A DNA stretch of 64,000 bases, taken from contig CAYVFU010000015.1 of assembly GCA_964450495.1 (NCBI GenBank), forward strand, positions 1 through 64,000. Direction: 5' to 3'. The notes beneath the pieces are model-generated. The model was not told the DNA's origin. It did no database searches and worked only from the letters and a program-made list of their open reading frames with translations. Both the position numbers and the translations under genes were made by a program. Positions 8,942 to 17,907 of the stretch are shown piece after piece. The stretch comes from CALFUK01 sp964450495. GTDB taxonomy: Bacteria; Bacteroidota; Bacteroidia; Chitinophagales; Saprospiraceae. Position 1 is the first letter of the stretch. Each line of letters opens with the position of its first letter.

Positions 8942-10300
8942 TTATCGCCTTGGAATCAACGTTTTTGGATATGTCACCACGCTTTCATTTCCATTCTTAC
9001 CAATCGTTGCAACACCAAATAAAAAATTATCTATGATAATGCCATCCAGAGTCACATCAGTTTCCATACCTACAAATTTGGAAAACTCCCATTGAGGACT
9101 TGTTGTCTCTCGCCAGTATACTTTGTACCCAGCTACATTAGCACCTTCTATAGGGTCCCACTTTAACCTGGTGGAAGGTTGCACTGCACCACCAATGGAG
9201 ACAAAACCAGGAGCAGGCGGTGCCCAAGCTATTGAGGCTAATGATATGGCATTAACACCGGTCAACTTAGCAGCATAATCAAAATTCACACCTTCAATGA
9301 CGTCGCCATAGGCCACACCATCTTCTATTCTAATGTCTTGATGCTGCATGACATAATTTTCGTGGGTCTCCATAATCCTAACACCAGGAAAACCTTCGTC
9401 GTTAAATGGTCGATGATGGCCTCCCCTACCAAAGCGATCAAGTCGATAAATCATTTTTGCATCCAAATTAGTCGTATACTGATCTGTAATCCGATCGATG
9501 TATCTGGCCAATTGTCTTGATGGTCCATCAACTTCTCCACCATAGAAACGATTCCAAATCAATTCTTGCTCCTCCGGATTTGGCGGGTTTGGTTCTGAAA
9601 AAACACGAAAACTACTATTGTCTATAACGCCATCAATGCCTGTGATGTTACCAATCATATCATTGTTAATCACACCCACAATATCCCAACCCCATTCTTT
9701 GACATCCGCAGCTAATAATTTACCTCCAAATAGTCCTTGCTCTTCTCCACTCAGTCCAAGAAAAATTATACTAGATTCAAAGTCATATTTGGATAAAACT
9801 CTTGCCGCTTCAATGACACCCGCCATTCCTGAAGCATTATCATTAGCACCTGGAGAATCTGAAATTCCATCTAATGGATCGCTCACCCTAGAGTCAATAT
9901 CTCCTGACATAATGATATACCTATTTGGGTAACGAGTGCCGCGCTTGATCGCCATCACATTTACAATCCAGGTGTCCTCTGGAATCCGTCGGCTATCCTC
10001 GGCCCTGACAAGACCTTTATGATACCTTACTTCTAAACATCCTTTACAATCAGCGGATATTTGTTCGAACTCTTGTTTAATCCACCGACGTGCTGCACCT
10101 ATGCCTCTCGTTGTTGATACCGTGTCAGACAAGGTGTGTCGAGTACCAAAACTCACAAGTTTTTTTATGTCTTTTTCGATTCGATCTGGACTTACATTAT
10201 CAATGACATCATATAGTCTCATATCCGCACTAGGTGGTGCTTGAGCTTTTAAAAGCACGGAAGCACCTAAAAGGACCATAATCAGGTAAAACAATTTCAT
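8942..10300 (-). CDS. Secreted M28 aminopeptidase with fibronectin-type C-terminal domain
   Basis: A 452-residue protein with a signal peptide (residues 1-20, cleavage near KAQ-AP). The M28 core has GANDNASG (D154), SGEEQGLFGG (catalytic/metal glutamates), NNDMIGN and a late histidine region (GGHHRPF, METHENY). The first metal-ligand motif, normally G-H-x-D, reads G133-D134-I-D136-S, so the usual histidine is an aspartate. About 90 C-terminal residues, with TRLKWDPIEGANVAGYKVYW, form a fibronectin-III-like module. It is expected to release N-terminal amino acids outside the cytoplasm, if the altered ligand is tolerated. Confidence 0.88.
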   Translation of the reverse strand: MKLFYLIMVLLGASVLLKAQAPPSADMRLYDVIDNVSPDRIEKDIKKLVSFGTRHTLSDTVSTTRGIGAARRWIKQEFEQISADCKGCLEVRYHKGLVRAEDSRRIPEDTWIVNVMAIKRGTRYPNRYIIMSGDIDSRVSDPLDGISDSPGANDNASGMAGVIEAARVLSKYDFESSIIFLGLSGEEQGLFGGKLLAADVKEWGWDIVGVINNDMIGNITGIDGVIDNSSFRVFSEPNPPNPEEQELIWNRFYGGEVDGPSRQLARYIDRITDQYTTNLDAKMIYRLDRFGRGGHHRPFNDEGFPGVRIMETHENYVMQHQDIRIEDGVAYGDVIEGVNFDYAAKLTGVNAISLASIAWAPPAPGFVSIGGAVQPSTRLKWDPIEGANVAGYKVYWRETTSPQWEFSKFVGMETDVTLDGIIIDNFLFGVATIGKNGNESVVTYPKTLIPRR

Positions 10301-10433
10301 AATTTACAACTTTGAGAATCTGAATATAAAGGAAACAATATCAATGTTTTATCCGATATGATTTTTTTTGATATAATTAACTGAGCCAAATTTGTCGTCA
10401 TATGGCATAATTTCTGCTTTTCTCTCGGTAGTT

Positions 10434-10775
10434 ATGAATATCGAAGAAATCAACAGAAAGCACTACATCACTCAAGACATATACTATAGAGTAGGATTTG
10501 GGTTATCATCTAAACTATTACGCTTTGACAAAGGCATCATTTATCTTGAAATGGAAGTCCGTAAAAAGTGGGATAAGTCTTACAATGCGGCTGTGTTTGA
10601 AATCGCACATTGCTGGAAAAAAGAGCATTCAGTGTTCTCTTCAGCTGTAGCATGCAAAGTCTATATCATTGATAGCAAAAAGTTTCCTTATAAACGGACG
10701 TTAATGCACTTGGGGATAAAGCCGGGATATGATGGGGTAAAAGGTATTCTTTATGACAGCAAAAAGTTTAATTAA
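10434..10775 (+). CDS. Hypothetical protein, 113 residues
   Basis: I do not recognise a family. The predicted protein starts MNIEEINRKHYITQDIYY, is basic, has no signal peptide or membrane segment, and repeats a short D-S-K-K-F element twice in its C-terminal third. A TTG 42 bp upstream would extend the frame but the ATG at 10434 looks more natural. It is divergent from the M28 peptidase (133 bp apart) and convergent with the small SH3-like gene, whose stop codon it overlaps by four bases. Coding potential is plausible but unproven. Confidence 0.5.
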   Translation: MNIEEINRKHYITQDIYYRVGFGLSSKLLRFDKGIIYLEMEVRKKWDKSYNAAVFEIAHCWKKEHSVFSSAVACKVYIIDSKKFPYKRTLMHLGIKPGYDGVKGILYDSKKFN

Positions 10776-11005
10776 GCTGCTGCATGTGCCATTGGCATCT
10801 CCAATTCTAGACTTGTCTGGCAATCTGATTTCTTTACCCAGCCAAAGCCTTGTTTAGTCAATACTTCAAAATAATCACCTAATTCTGCAGATACACCTAG
10901 CCATTCACCTGCTGCTAAATGTGTTATAGGTTGTGATGTTGCTAGACTACCAATAACTACTATTCCTTCTTGCTTACTGAATACGTGTTTTAAAATAATT
11001 CTCAT
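10772..11005 (-). CDS. Small SH3-like domain protein
   Basis: A 77-residue protein. The stretch AAGEWLGVSAELGDYFEVLTKQGFGWVKKSDC looks like a bacterial SH3 (SH3_3) module, with the usual W-L-x-V, D-Y-F-x-V and G-W-V-K positions. There is no signal peptide, so it is probably cytoplasmic. The stop codon overlaps that of the convergent gene ending at 10775 through a shared TTAA. The partner and role are unknown. Confidence 0.5.
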   Translation of the reverse strand: MRIILKHVFSKQEGIVVIGSLATSQPITHLAAGEWLGVSAELGDYFEVLTKQGFGWVKKSDCQTSLELEMPMAHAAA

Positions 11006-11321
11006 TTTATTTGATTTCTTTATTAATAGTAATGTAAAGACGCAATATCTTACCCTATACCCTCATATATTTTCTCCTTTTTTTTCTATTGTGGCTTATT
11101 TGTACCTATATGTAGTACTTTATGTAGATAAATCTAGCCTGCAGTCGACTAATAGACTATAGTGTTTCACCTAAGGTTGCAGGATATAAACCCTAATCTT
11201 TATCAGAAGTCTCACTTATAAGATGCCACTGAAGTTGAAATAGATGTATATCTTCCCTTAAAGAATTACACAATGTTTATCAAATGCTGCTGTAATTCTA
11301 ACTATGCTAATTAACTTCTCT
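11006..11321. other. Intergenic region without recognised features
   Basis: A 316-bp divergent spacer between the SH3-like gene and the DUF5009 gene. I see no tRNA, hairpin, repeat or reading frame of note. It includes a T-rich run near 11079-11091 and must hold both promoters, but I cannot place a convincing Bacteroidota -7 element. Confidence 0.5.
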
Positions 11322-12455
11322 ATGAAAAACCGTCTACTGTCTATAGACATCATGCGGGGGATGACCATCTTCTTTATGATTATTGTCAATACGCCTGGCA
11401 CATGGAATTACGTCTACCCTCCTTTACTTCATGCAAAATGGCATGGTTGGACTCCTACTGATTTAGTCTTCCCATTCTTCTTATTTATTGTGGGCGTAAG
11501 TATGTCTATTTCCTTTTCGAAGATAATAGTTGATGGTTCGATAAAACAAAGCCGAGGGAAACTGATTCGCAAAATCTTGAGACGTACAGCGCTCATCTTT
11601 TTGGTTGGGCTTTTTCTCAATTGGTTTCCCTTTCATCACAAACATATTTCAGAGCTCAGAATATTAGGCGTTCTACAACGAATTGCTCTTGCTTATGGGG
11701 GAGCTGCGCTATTGATCGTATTCTTGCGAGAAAAAAAATTATTAGGTATAACTGCAGGGATCATACTTCTAGCATATTGGGGTATGATGTACTTCTTTGG
11801 GACAAGTGGTGATCCATATTCTTTGGAAGGAAACTTTGCAACTTGGTTAGATCCTAAAATCCTCGGAGATGCACATGTGTACAAGGGCTTTGGAATACCC
11901 TTTGATCCAGAGGGACTAGTAAGCACTATTCCAGGAATTGCCCATGTATTGATTGGTTACTTTGTTGGATTGAAAGTATTGGAATTGAGAAAGAACAGCA
12001 ATCAAAAATTAACAAATCCAGCTCAACTTTCAACACTTGTCGGCACAGGCATTGTTTTGACTGTCTTAGGTTTGATATGGAATTATGGTTTCCCAATAAA
12101 TAAGCCACTTTGGACGAGTAGTTATGTGTTGTTGACCTGTGGCCTAGGGACATTATTTTTAAGCATATTGGTTTGGATCGTAGATCATAAAAAATTGATT
12201 GCTTGGGCTTATCCATTTCGGGTGTTTGGTCTTAATCCACTAGTCTCTTATGCGCTATCAGGTTTATTTGTAAAATTAATGTTGTACACATTTAAATGGG
12301 AAGATACAAATGCCTATTCATGGTTGTACGAAAATATTTTTCAAACGACATTGGGAAATTATAATGGCTCATTTGCATTTGCGCTTTGTTACACATTGTT
12401 CATTTTGATGTTTGCATTGGTGTTGTATAAGAAGAATATAGTGGTAAAATTATAG
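11322..12455 (+). CDS. DUF5009 / heparan-alpha-glucosaminide N-acetyltransferase-like membrane protein
   Basis: A 377-residue polytopic membrane protein with about ten hydrophobic segments. The N-terminus MKNRLLSIDIMRGMTIFFMI and the following H-A-K-W-H-G-W-T-P-T-D-L-V-F-P-F-F-L-F block are typical of the DUF5009/HGSNAT family, in which a conserved histidine takes part in moving acetyl groups from cytosolic acetyl-CoA to amino sugars on the other side of the membrane. An ATG at 11304 would add six residues; the later ATG fits the family's N-terminus. A sulfatase gene starts 18 bp downstream, so the two form a likely operon for processing amino-sugar-containing sulfated glycans. Confidence 0.85.
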   Translation: MKNRLLSIDIMRGMTIFFMIIVNTPGTWNYVYPPLLHAKWHGWTPTDLVFPFFLFIVGVSMSISFSKIIVDGSIKQSRGKLIRKILRRTALIFLVGLFLNWFPFHHKHISELRILGVLQRIALAYGGAALLIVFLREKKLLGITAGIILLAYWGMMYFFGTSGDPYSLEGNFATWLDPKILGDAHVYKGFGIPFDPEGLVSTIPGIAHVLIGYFVGLKVLELRKNSNQKLTNPAQLSTLVGTGIVLTVLGLIWNYGFPINKPLWTSSYVLLTCGLGTLFLSILVWIVDHKKLIAWAYPFRVFGLNPLVSYALSGLFVKLMLYTFKWEDTNAYSWLYENIFQTTLGNYNGSFAFALCYTLFILMFALVLYKKNIVVKL

Positions 12456-12473
12456 ATTGGTTCTTTTAATAAA

Positions 12474-13931
12474 ATGAGTTTCACAACGAAAAAATTGAAA
12501 ACATTACTACTCAAATCCAGCTATTTTCTGGTAATAATCTGCCTATGCGCTAGCTGTTCGGAAAATCAAAATAATGTTGAAAAGGTTAATTCTAAACCAA
12601 ATATAATCCTCTTCTATGCTGACGATTTAGGATGGATGGACCTTGCAGTTCAAGGTTCTAAATATTATGAAACACCAAACATAGACCGCATTGCTCAAGG
12701 CGGAATGAATTTCACAAATGCTTATGCTAATGCCGCAAACTGTGCACCTTCTCGCGCTTGTTTGATGACAGGATTGTACACGCCTAGACATGGCCTATAT
12801 ACCGTTTCTAATCCAGCAAGAGGAAAAACAGAAAATAGAAAATTAATCCCAATCGAAAATAAAAGAACACTCGACTCTACATTTTTAACCTTGCCAAGCT
12901 TTTTAAAAAATAAAGGCTATCAAACTGCCATTGCTGGAAAATGGCACATCACTGAAGACCCGACTAAAAATGGCTTTGATACAAATTTTGGCGGTTCTCG
13001 AATTGGACTCCCATCAACTTACTTTTCTCCTTATAACAATCCAAAATTGCCAGATGGTCCTGATGGAGAACACTTGCCTCATCGATTAGCGAATGATATG
13101 AGTAATTGGATAAAACAACATAAATCAACACCCTTTTTCGCTTATTTTTCTTTTTATTCGGTTCATACACCAATAGAAGCTAGAGCTGATTTAATTAAAA
13201 AATATCAACAAAAATCTCCAGAACAATATCATAACAAACCTGAGTATGCAGCCATGATTGAAGCCATGGATTTAGCAGTCGGTAAAGTCCTTCATACTGT
13301 CGACTCTTTAAAGTTAGCGGACAATACAATAATCATTTTCACCGCAGACAATGGCGCACATGGTGGACAGACACTATCTCGACCACTACGAGGAGCCAAA
13401 GGCATGTTTTATGAAGGCGGCATTCGCGAACCATTTTTTATCCAGTGGCCAAGAAAAGTAAAACCAAACACAGTTAATGCCACTCCAGTTATTGGGAGCG
13501 ATATATTTCCTACAATAGCAGATATAATGAGAGATAAAACAGTAGAAAATCAATTAGATGGAATAAGTATATTGCCCTTATTGGAAGAAAAATCAATTGC
13601 TGATCGAGCTTTATATTGGCATTTTCCTGCTTATTTACAAATGTACAAGGATGACCGTTCCTTTGAAGATTCGCATGATAAACCTTGGTTCCGTACAACA
13701 CCCGTTAGTGTCATTAGAGATGGTGATTGGAAATTATTGGAATATTTCGAGACTGGTGATTTAGAATTATATAATCTAAAAGATGATATTGGAGAACAAC
13801 ATAACTTAGTAGATGCCAATCCTGATAAATTAAAACAGTTACATCAGAAATTAAAGGCATGGCGAATTGAAACGAATGCACCTGTGCCTACTGAACTTAA
13901 TCCTGATTATGTTACAGGCATTGCACAATAG
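12474..13931 (+). CDS. Lipoprotein sulfatase (arylsulfatase type)
   Basis: A 485-residue type I sulfatase with a lipoprotein signal (hydrophobic 11-25, lipobox C-A-S-C28). The N-terminal metal site is LFYADDLGWMDL (residues 46-57), and the formylglycine motif is C90-A-P-S-R. GKWH (about residue 147) and TADNGAHGG (about residue 290) supply further active-site residues, and RPLRGAKG...GGIREP is the usual C-terminal-half signature. Its substrate cannot be read from sequence. It follows the HGSNAT-like gene with an 18-bp gap. It is clearly different from the iduronate-sulfatase-like enzyme at 2181-3743, so the organism carries at least two sulfatase specificities here. Confidence 0.93.
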   Translation: MSFTTKKLKTLLLKSSYFLVIICLCASCSENQNNVEKVNSKPNIILFYADDLGWMDLAVQGSKYYETPNIDRIAQGGMNFTNAYANAANCAPSRACLMTGLYTPRHGLYTVSNPARGKTENRKLIPIENKRTLDSTFLTLPSFLKNKGYQTAIAGKWHITEDPTKNGFDTNFGGSRIGLPSTYFSPYNNPKLPDGPDGEHLPHRLANDMSNWIKQHKSTPFFAYFSFYSVHTPIEARADLIKKYQQKSPEQYHNKPEYAAMIEAMDLAVGKVLHTVDSLKLADNTIIIFTADNGAHGGQTLSRPLRGAKGMFYEGGIREPFFIQWPRKVKPNTVNATPVIGSDIFPTIADIMRDKTVENQLDGISILPLLEEKSIADRALYWHFPAYLQMYKDDRSFEDSHDKPWFRTTPVSVIRDGDWKLLEYFETGDLELYNLKDDIGEQHNLVDANPDKLKQLHQKLKAWRIETNAPVPTELNPDYVTGIAQ

Positions 13932-13994
13932 AAAAATTATATTGTTTAAGACCAACAACTATCACCCAAGGGGCAATTTATCCTCATGTCTTAT

Positions 13995-14447
13995 TTAACA
14001 ATCCATCTCTTTAATTGCTCGTAAAATATCTCGCCGACTTATTTGTCCAACCAATTTATTGTTGTTGTCCTTGACGAGTAATCGTTTATACGGAGAGGTT
14101 GAAAAGACGTATGCTACATCCATTATATTATCGTCAACGCTAATAGACTTCATCACATTAGACATATAATTAGAGACCGTATCTGGACCTACAGGGGTTC
14201 TGTTATACATACTGCCAAATAAGACATTCAAACAATCCTTATCGTCAATAAGTCCAACGACTTCTCCATTACTATCAAGTACAGGGGCACCGGATATTCT
14301 GTGTTTCAAAAGAGAGTTAATGACCTCATTAATGTCCATATCCGGAGTAAAGGTGATTAAGTCACGAGTCATATATTCAGTGACTGATGGCGACGGTGCT
14401 TTTACATGGTCCATCGTTTCAACTGCTCTAGTTTGAAAATTCTTCAT
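13995..14447 (-). CDS. Tandem CBS-domain protein
   Basis: A 150-residue protein made almost entirely of two CBS motifs: YMTRDLITFTPDMDINEVI...LLKHRISGAPVLDSNGEVVGLIDDKDCL and YMSNVMKSISVDDNIMDVAYVF...YKRLLVKDNNNKLVGQISRRDILRAI. Such pairs bind adenine nucleotides or SAM and act as energy sensors or regulators. It is a stand-alone Bateman module, with no attached enzyme or channel. It is transcribed away from the DUF983 gene and its partner is unknown. Confidence 0.9.
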   Translation of the reverse strand: MKNFQTRAVETMDHVKAPSPSVTEYMTRDLITFTPDMDINEVINSLLKHRISGAPVLDSNGEVVGLIDDKDCLNVLFGSMYNRTPVGPDTVSNYMSNVMKSISVDDNIMDVAYVFSTSPYKRLLVKDNNNKLVGQISRRDILRAIKEMDC

Positions 14448-14620
14448 ATTGGTTTTTTAATTAAAGTACGAATTATTTTTATTTATCAATATTATTGATC
14501 GTATATTTTAAATTCATCAACACATATATTTGTTATATATGTGTAATTCAGAATCAATTTAATTACCTAAAAGCCTTGTTATCATTTCGAATTTAAACAG
14601 CCTCATATTCTGTTTGCTTA

Positions 14621-14628
14621 TATCTTTG
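14621..14628 (+). promoter_or_regulatory. Candidate Bacteroidota -7 promoter element
   Basis: TATCTTTG matches the TAnnTTTG -7 consensus of Bacteroidota sigma factors exactly and sits 14 bp before the ATG of the DUF983 gene, which would give a very short leader. I do not see a good TTG -33 element at the expected 19-21 bp spacing, so confidence is limited. Confidence 0.3.
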
Positions 14629-14642
14629 TGCAAAAATCTAAT

Positions 14643-15083
14643 ATGGGGTTTTCAATGAAGGCGGCTTGGAATTATAAATGTCCCAGATGCAGACAAGGGG
14701 ATATTTTCATCAAGCCTTTGAATCTAAAAAATCCCCTTGCAATGCCTGAAAAGTGTCAGTACTGTGGACAAAAGACTGAACCTGAAATTGGATTTTATTA
14801 TGGAGCTATGATGGTCTCTTATGCGATCTCTTCATGGTTGTTTTTAGGTATCGTATTATTCTTAGTGTTCTATTATAAATGGACTGTGGAAAGTGCAATG
14901 CTTGTTGTTATTGCACTAGCCGTTGTCACTTATCTATGGCTACTACGCTACTCGAGATCACTATGGTTGCATTTAATGGAAAAACATAAACCTGAAGTAG
15001 AAGAAAGGGTTAAGCTTGAGATTGCAAATAAAACGGTTGAGCAAAAAGAATGGAAGCCAAGGATATCTAAAAAGAAACAATGA
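14643..15083 (+). CDS. DUF983 membrane protein with zinc-ribbon-like motif
   Basis: A 146-residue protein. It starts MGFSMKAAWNYKCPRCRQG and has a second C-x2-C (CQYCGQ), which form a zinc-ribbon-like pair around residues 13-40 as in DUF983. Two membrane helices follow (about 55-78 and 83-103), then a charged lysine-rich cytoplasmic tail. I chose ATG 14643; a GTG 15 bp upstream is in frame but overlaps the candidate promoter. Function is unknown. It is convergent with the next gene, with stops two bases apart. Confidence 0.85.
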   Translation: MGFSMKAAWNYKCPRCRQGDIFIKPLNLKNPLAMPEKCQYCGQKTEPEIGFYYGAMMVSYAISSWLFLGIVLFLVFYYKWTVESAMLVVIALAVVTYLWLLRYSRSLWLHLMEKHKPEVEERVKLEIANKTVEQKEWKPRISKKKQ

Positions 15084-15085
15084 AG

Positions 15086-15712
15086 CTAGTTTACCTCATC
15101 AAAGTCATTTACCCACCGCCCAAACAAATAGCCAAGTTGAATTCCGAATTGTGTATCTCCTTCTGGAAATAACAATGATGGTGTTACAGTAATGAGATTA
15201 TCGTTTTTTAGTTTGTATCCAAATGCAACACCTACGTCCAAAGCGCCATCATTCGCATCTAATTCTTCCAAAAAGAAACGATGCAAATAACCAACGCGAG
15301 GAATAATATCAAAATGCTCCACACGAATTCGGTGATAGACTCGTCCTCTCACCGACCCAATATGTGAAATGGAACTATCCCCAAACCCACTTAACAACGT
15401 AAAGTTATACCCAGCTCCAAGAGAGAAACTTAGTGGTAATTTATCCTCGGTCTGTTTCAGTAAATAATAATCTCCAATAACACCTCCAGAAAACACAGTA
15501 ACAAAATTACGACTTCCAATACTTGCAAATGGAGTGATATCAACGATTCCCTTTATACTTTTTGTAAATGATAATGAGGTCACATCTAGTGCAACATTTG
15601 GTTCATATGTAAGTGCTATTGTTCCAGAACTTTCACCTCTTTCATTGAAAAATGATTGTGCATTAATATGTAAACACGAAATAAGGAATAAGACGAGGGT
15701 TGTACTTTTCAT
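15086..15712 (-). CDS. Secreted, probably outer-membrane beta-barrel protein
   Basis: A 208-residue protein with a signal peptide (residues 1-18, cleavage after NA-Q) and alternating hydrophobic/polar strands with many aromatic residues through the rest. The C-terminal stretch LFPEGDTQFGIQLGYLFG resembles a barrel strand. I recognise no specific family. It has nearest neighbours DUF983 (convergent) and DUF393 (same strand, 28 bp upstream). Confidence 0.6.
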   Translation of the reverse strand: MKSTTLVLFLISCLHINAQSFFNERGESSGTIALTYEPNVALDVTSLSFTKSIKGIVDITPFASIGSRNFVTVFSGGVIGDYYLLKQTEDKLPLSFSLGAGYNFTLLSGFGDSSISHIGSVRGRVYHRIRVEHFDIIPRVGYLHRFFLEELDANDGALDVGVAFGYKLKNDNLITVTPSLLFPEGDTQFGIQLGYLFGRWVNDFDEVN

Positions 15713-15740
15713 GCAAGAAATATTCGTTCAATACTAAACG

Positions 15741-16169
15741 CTAATTCAATAATTTTTCTTGCATTTCCTTTGTCAAAATAATACAAGTCTCAGATTTTCC
15801 AAACCACTTATATCTGTTATTCGCTATCCAACGGTAGACAATATTTCTAATTTTTCTAGGTACTATTTTTATGACTGAAAACAATCGATATGGGAATTTC
15901 AAATAGCGACTTAATTCTATCGTAAAATCAGAATGAGTAAAATATTCTCCATTTAAAATAAGGAATACCGTTTCGTCTTTTTCCCAATCATAATTCAGTT
16001 TCTCGAAAATCTGCTTTGCGGAATCATCCTGAATTCGCAAAAACTTAACCACATTATGTTTATCGTTATTGAGAATAATTTGAATAGCTCTATGACATAA
16101 AAAGCATTGCCCATCATAAACGGCGATCGGATGATCAAATGACAATTTTTCTATTTCTTCAATCGACAT
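15741..16169 (-). CDS. DUF393 (DCC-family) thiol-disulfide oxidoreductase-like protein
   Basis: A 142-residue thioredoxin-fold protein. The family motif is visible as Y-D-G-Q-C22-F-L-C25, followed by LRIQDDSAKQIFEKL. R-Y-K-W-F-G-K near the C-terminus also fits DCC proteins. Its redox partner is unknown. It starts eight bases after the radA stop on the same strand, so it is likely read through from radA. Confidence 0.9.
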   Translation of the reverse strand: MSIEEIEKLSFDHPIAVYDGQCFLCHRAIQIILNNDKHNVVKFLRIQDDSAKQIFEKLNYDWEKDETVFLILNGEYFTHSDFTIELSRYLKFPYRLFSVIKIVPRKIRNIVYRWIANNRYKWFGKSETCIILTKEMQEKLLN

Positions 16170-16177
16170 GCTAAAGG

Positions 16178-17548
16178 TTAAACAAATAATTCGTGAAGAA
16201 GATCTGCGACAGTCTTGATATCTTTAATTTGAATACTGTAATTCGATTTCAATGCCTTTACATTATGTGAAGAAATGAATATCTGTTCGAAACCTAAGCG
16301 TTCTGCTTCTTGAATTCGTTGCTCAATGCGACTGACAGATCTCACCTCTCCTGACAAACCTATTTCTCCTGCAAAACAAATCGTCTGCTCTATTGGAATA
16401 TCATGCATGGAAGATAAAATCGCACACACTGTTGGTAAATCCATTGCTGGATCTTGAATTTTAATCCCGCCAGCAATATTAAGAAACACATCGTGATTAG
16501 CGATCACCAAACCACAGCGCTTTTCCAATACTGCCAATAACATATTTAATCGTCTGTTGTCGAAACCAGTCGTTGACCGTTGTGGGCTTCCATAGACTGC
16601 CGTACCGACCAATGCTTGTGTTTCTACCAATAAAGGTTGTTTGCCTTCGACTGCCGCCCCAATACAACTGCCACTCAATCTTGCGTCGTGTTGTTGAATC
16701 AACAATTCTGATGGATTAGTTACTTCTCGCAGACCAGTTTCCATCATTTCATAAATACCAATTTCATCAGTAGAACCAAACCTGTTTTTTAAGGATCGCA
16801 ATATCCGATAAGAATAATTCTGATCTCCTTCAAAATGTAAAACGACATCGACCACATGCTCCAATAACTTAGGTCCCGCAATAGACCCTTCTTTTGTAAT
16901 ATGACCAATAATGAAAAAAGGTATATCGTGCTCTTTTGCAAAAAATTGAATTTCTCCAGCGCATTCTTTCAATTGGCTGACGCTACCTGCCATCGAATCC
17001 ACATCAGGACTCATCAATGTCTGAATAGAATCAATCACGACACAGGCTGGTTGTTTTTCTTTGACTTCTTTAAATATCTTTTTGAGATTGGTCTCCGTAA
17101 AAATGTAACACTCCTGATTTCGTATACCGATGCGGTCGGCCCGCATTTTTATTTGAGCAGCACTTTCTTCTCCAGATACATACAGAACAGAATTAAGAAA
17201 CCGCAATGCCATCTGCAACATTAAGGTTGATTTTCCAATACCTGGCTGGCCTCCCAATAAGACCATCGATCCCTTAACCAATCCGCCGCCCAATACGCGA
17301 TCCAATTCCTTACTCGAACTTTTTAATCTGTCCGCTTCTAATGTCTGGACCTCTTGGATAAGCTCTGAGGTTTTGTGCGTACGTTCTAAGGAAGACCACG
17401 GGTTGCGTTTCTTCTCTGTTTTCGTTTCTTCTTGAATGGTAATTTCCTGTAGTGTGTTCCATTGGCCACAGCTGTTACATCTACCTTCCCAACGCGTCGA
17501 TTGAGCTCCACATTCAGAACATAAAAATGCTTTCTTTTGCTTTCCCAC
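16178..17548 (-). CDS. radA: DNA repair protein RadA
   Basis: A 456-residue protein with the full RadA architecture: N-terminal zinc finger (C10-x2-C13...C24-x2-C27), RecA-like ATPase with Walker A G99-GQPGIGKS-T, the diagnostic K-N-R-F-G motif around residue 252, and a C-terminal Lon-protease-like domain (FAGEIGLSGEVRSVSRIEQRIQEAERLGF). RadA is a DnaB-type helicase that promotes branch migration during recombination. Length is standard. It stands first in a small minus-strand unit with the DUF393 gene. Confidence 0.97.
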   Translation of the reverse strand: MGKQKKAFLCSECGAQSTRWEGRCNSCGQWNTLQEITIQEETKTEKKRNPWSSLERTHKTSELIQEVQTLEADRLKSSSKELDRVLGGGLVKGSMVLLGGQPGIGKSTLMLQMALRFLNSVLYVSGEESAAQIKMRADRIGIRNQECYIFTETNLKKIFKEVKEKQPACVVIDSIQTLMSPDVDSMAGSVSQLKECAGEIQFFAKEHDIPFFIIGHITKEGSIAGPKLLEHVVDVVLHFEGDQNYSYRILRSLKNRFGSTDEIGIYEMMETGLREVTNPSELLIQQHDARLSGSCIGAAVEGKQPLLVETQALVGTAVYGSPQRSTTGFDNRRLNMLLAVLEKRCGLVIANHDVFLNIAGGIKIQDPAMDLPTVCAILSSMHDIPIEQTICFAGEIGLSGEVRSVSRIEQRIQEAERLGFEQIFISSHNVKALKSNYSIQIKDIKTVADLLHELFV

Positions 17549-17750
17549 ATGGCAAAACTACACAAAGAGAAGGTTATCTGCTAAAAGTGTTAAATTTTTA
17601 AAATAAATGTGTCTCAGCGAAAATAGTATCGTCTTAAGAATGTATTTGATTCCAATCCCATGGACATAGATTTTATTCAAATACAAAGTATATATACAGT
17701 CAGTCATAGAACTGATTGTAGATTGTTTTCAATTGGTTTTTTGGGGTTAA

Positions 17751-17778
17751 ACAGGGTTCTACGCAAGTAGACCCCTGT
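17751..17778. other. Strong hairpin with GCAA tetraloop in the radA/VPS10 intergenic region
   Basis: ACAGGGTTCTAC (17751-17762) and GTAGACCCCTGT (17767-17778) pair over twelve positions with a single mismatch (T opposite C on the plus strand, or A-G on the minus strand) around the loop GCAA, a GNRA tetraloop. It lies 130 bp before the VPS10 ATG and 203 bp before the radA ATG, inside a 359-bp spacer. No T-run follows on either strand, so it is not a classical terminator. The rest of 17549-17907 shows nothing else I recognise. Confidence 0.55.
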
Positions 17779-17907
17779 CCATTTTACGGCTATTTGTAAA
17801 CTTGAGATCAATATTCATTTCCAACATCACTTTTTCGAATAACCGCACATATTCTTCAACATGTGTTTTAGTTTGCGTATTTTAATCTGACTTTCAAGAT
17901 TTTGATT

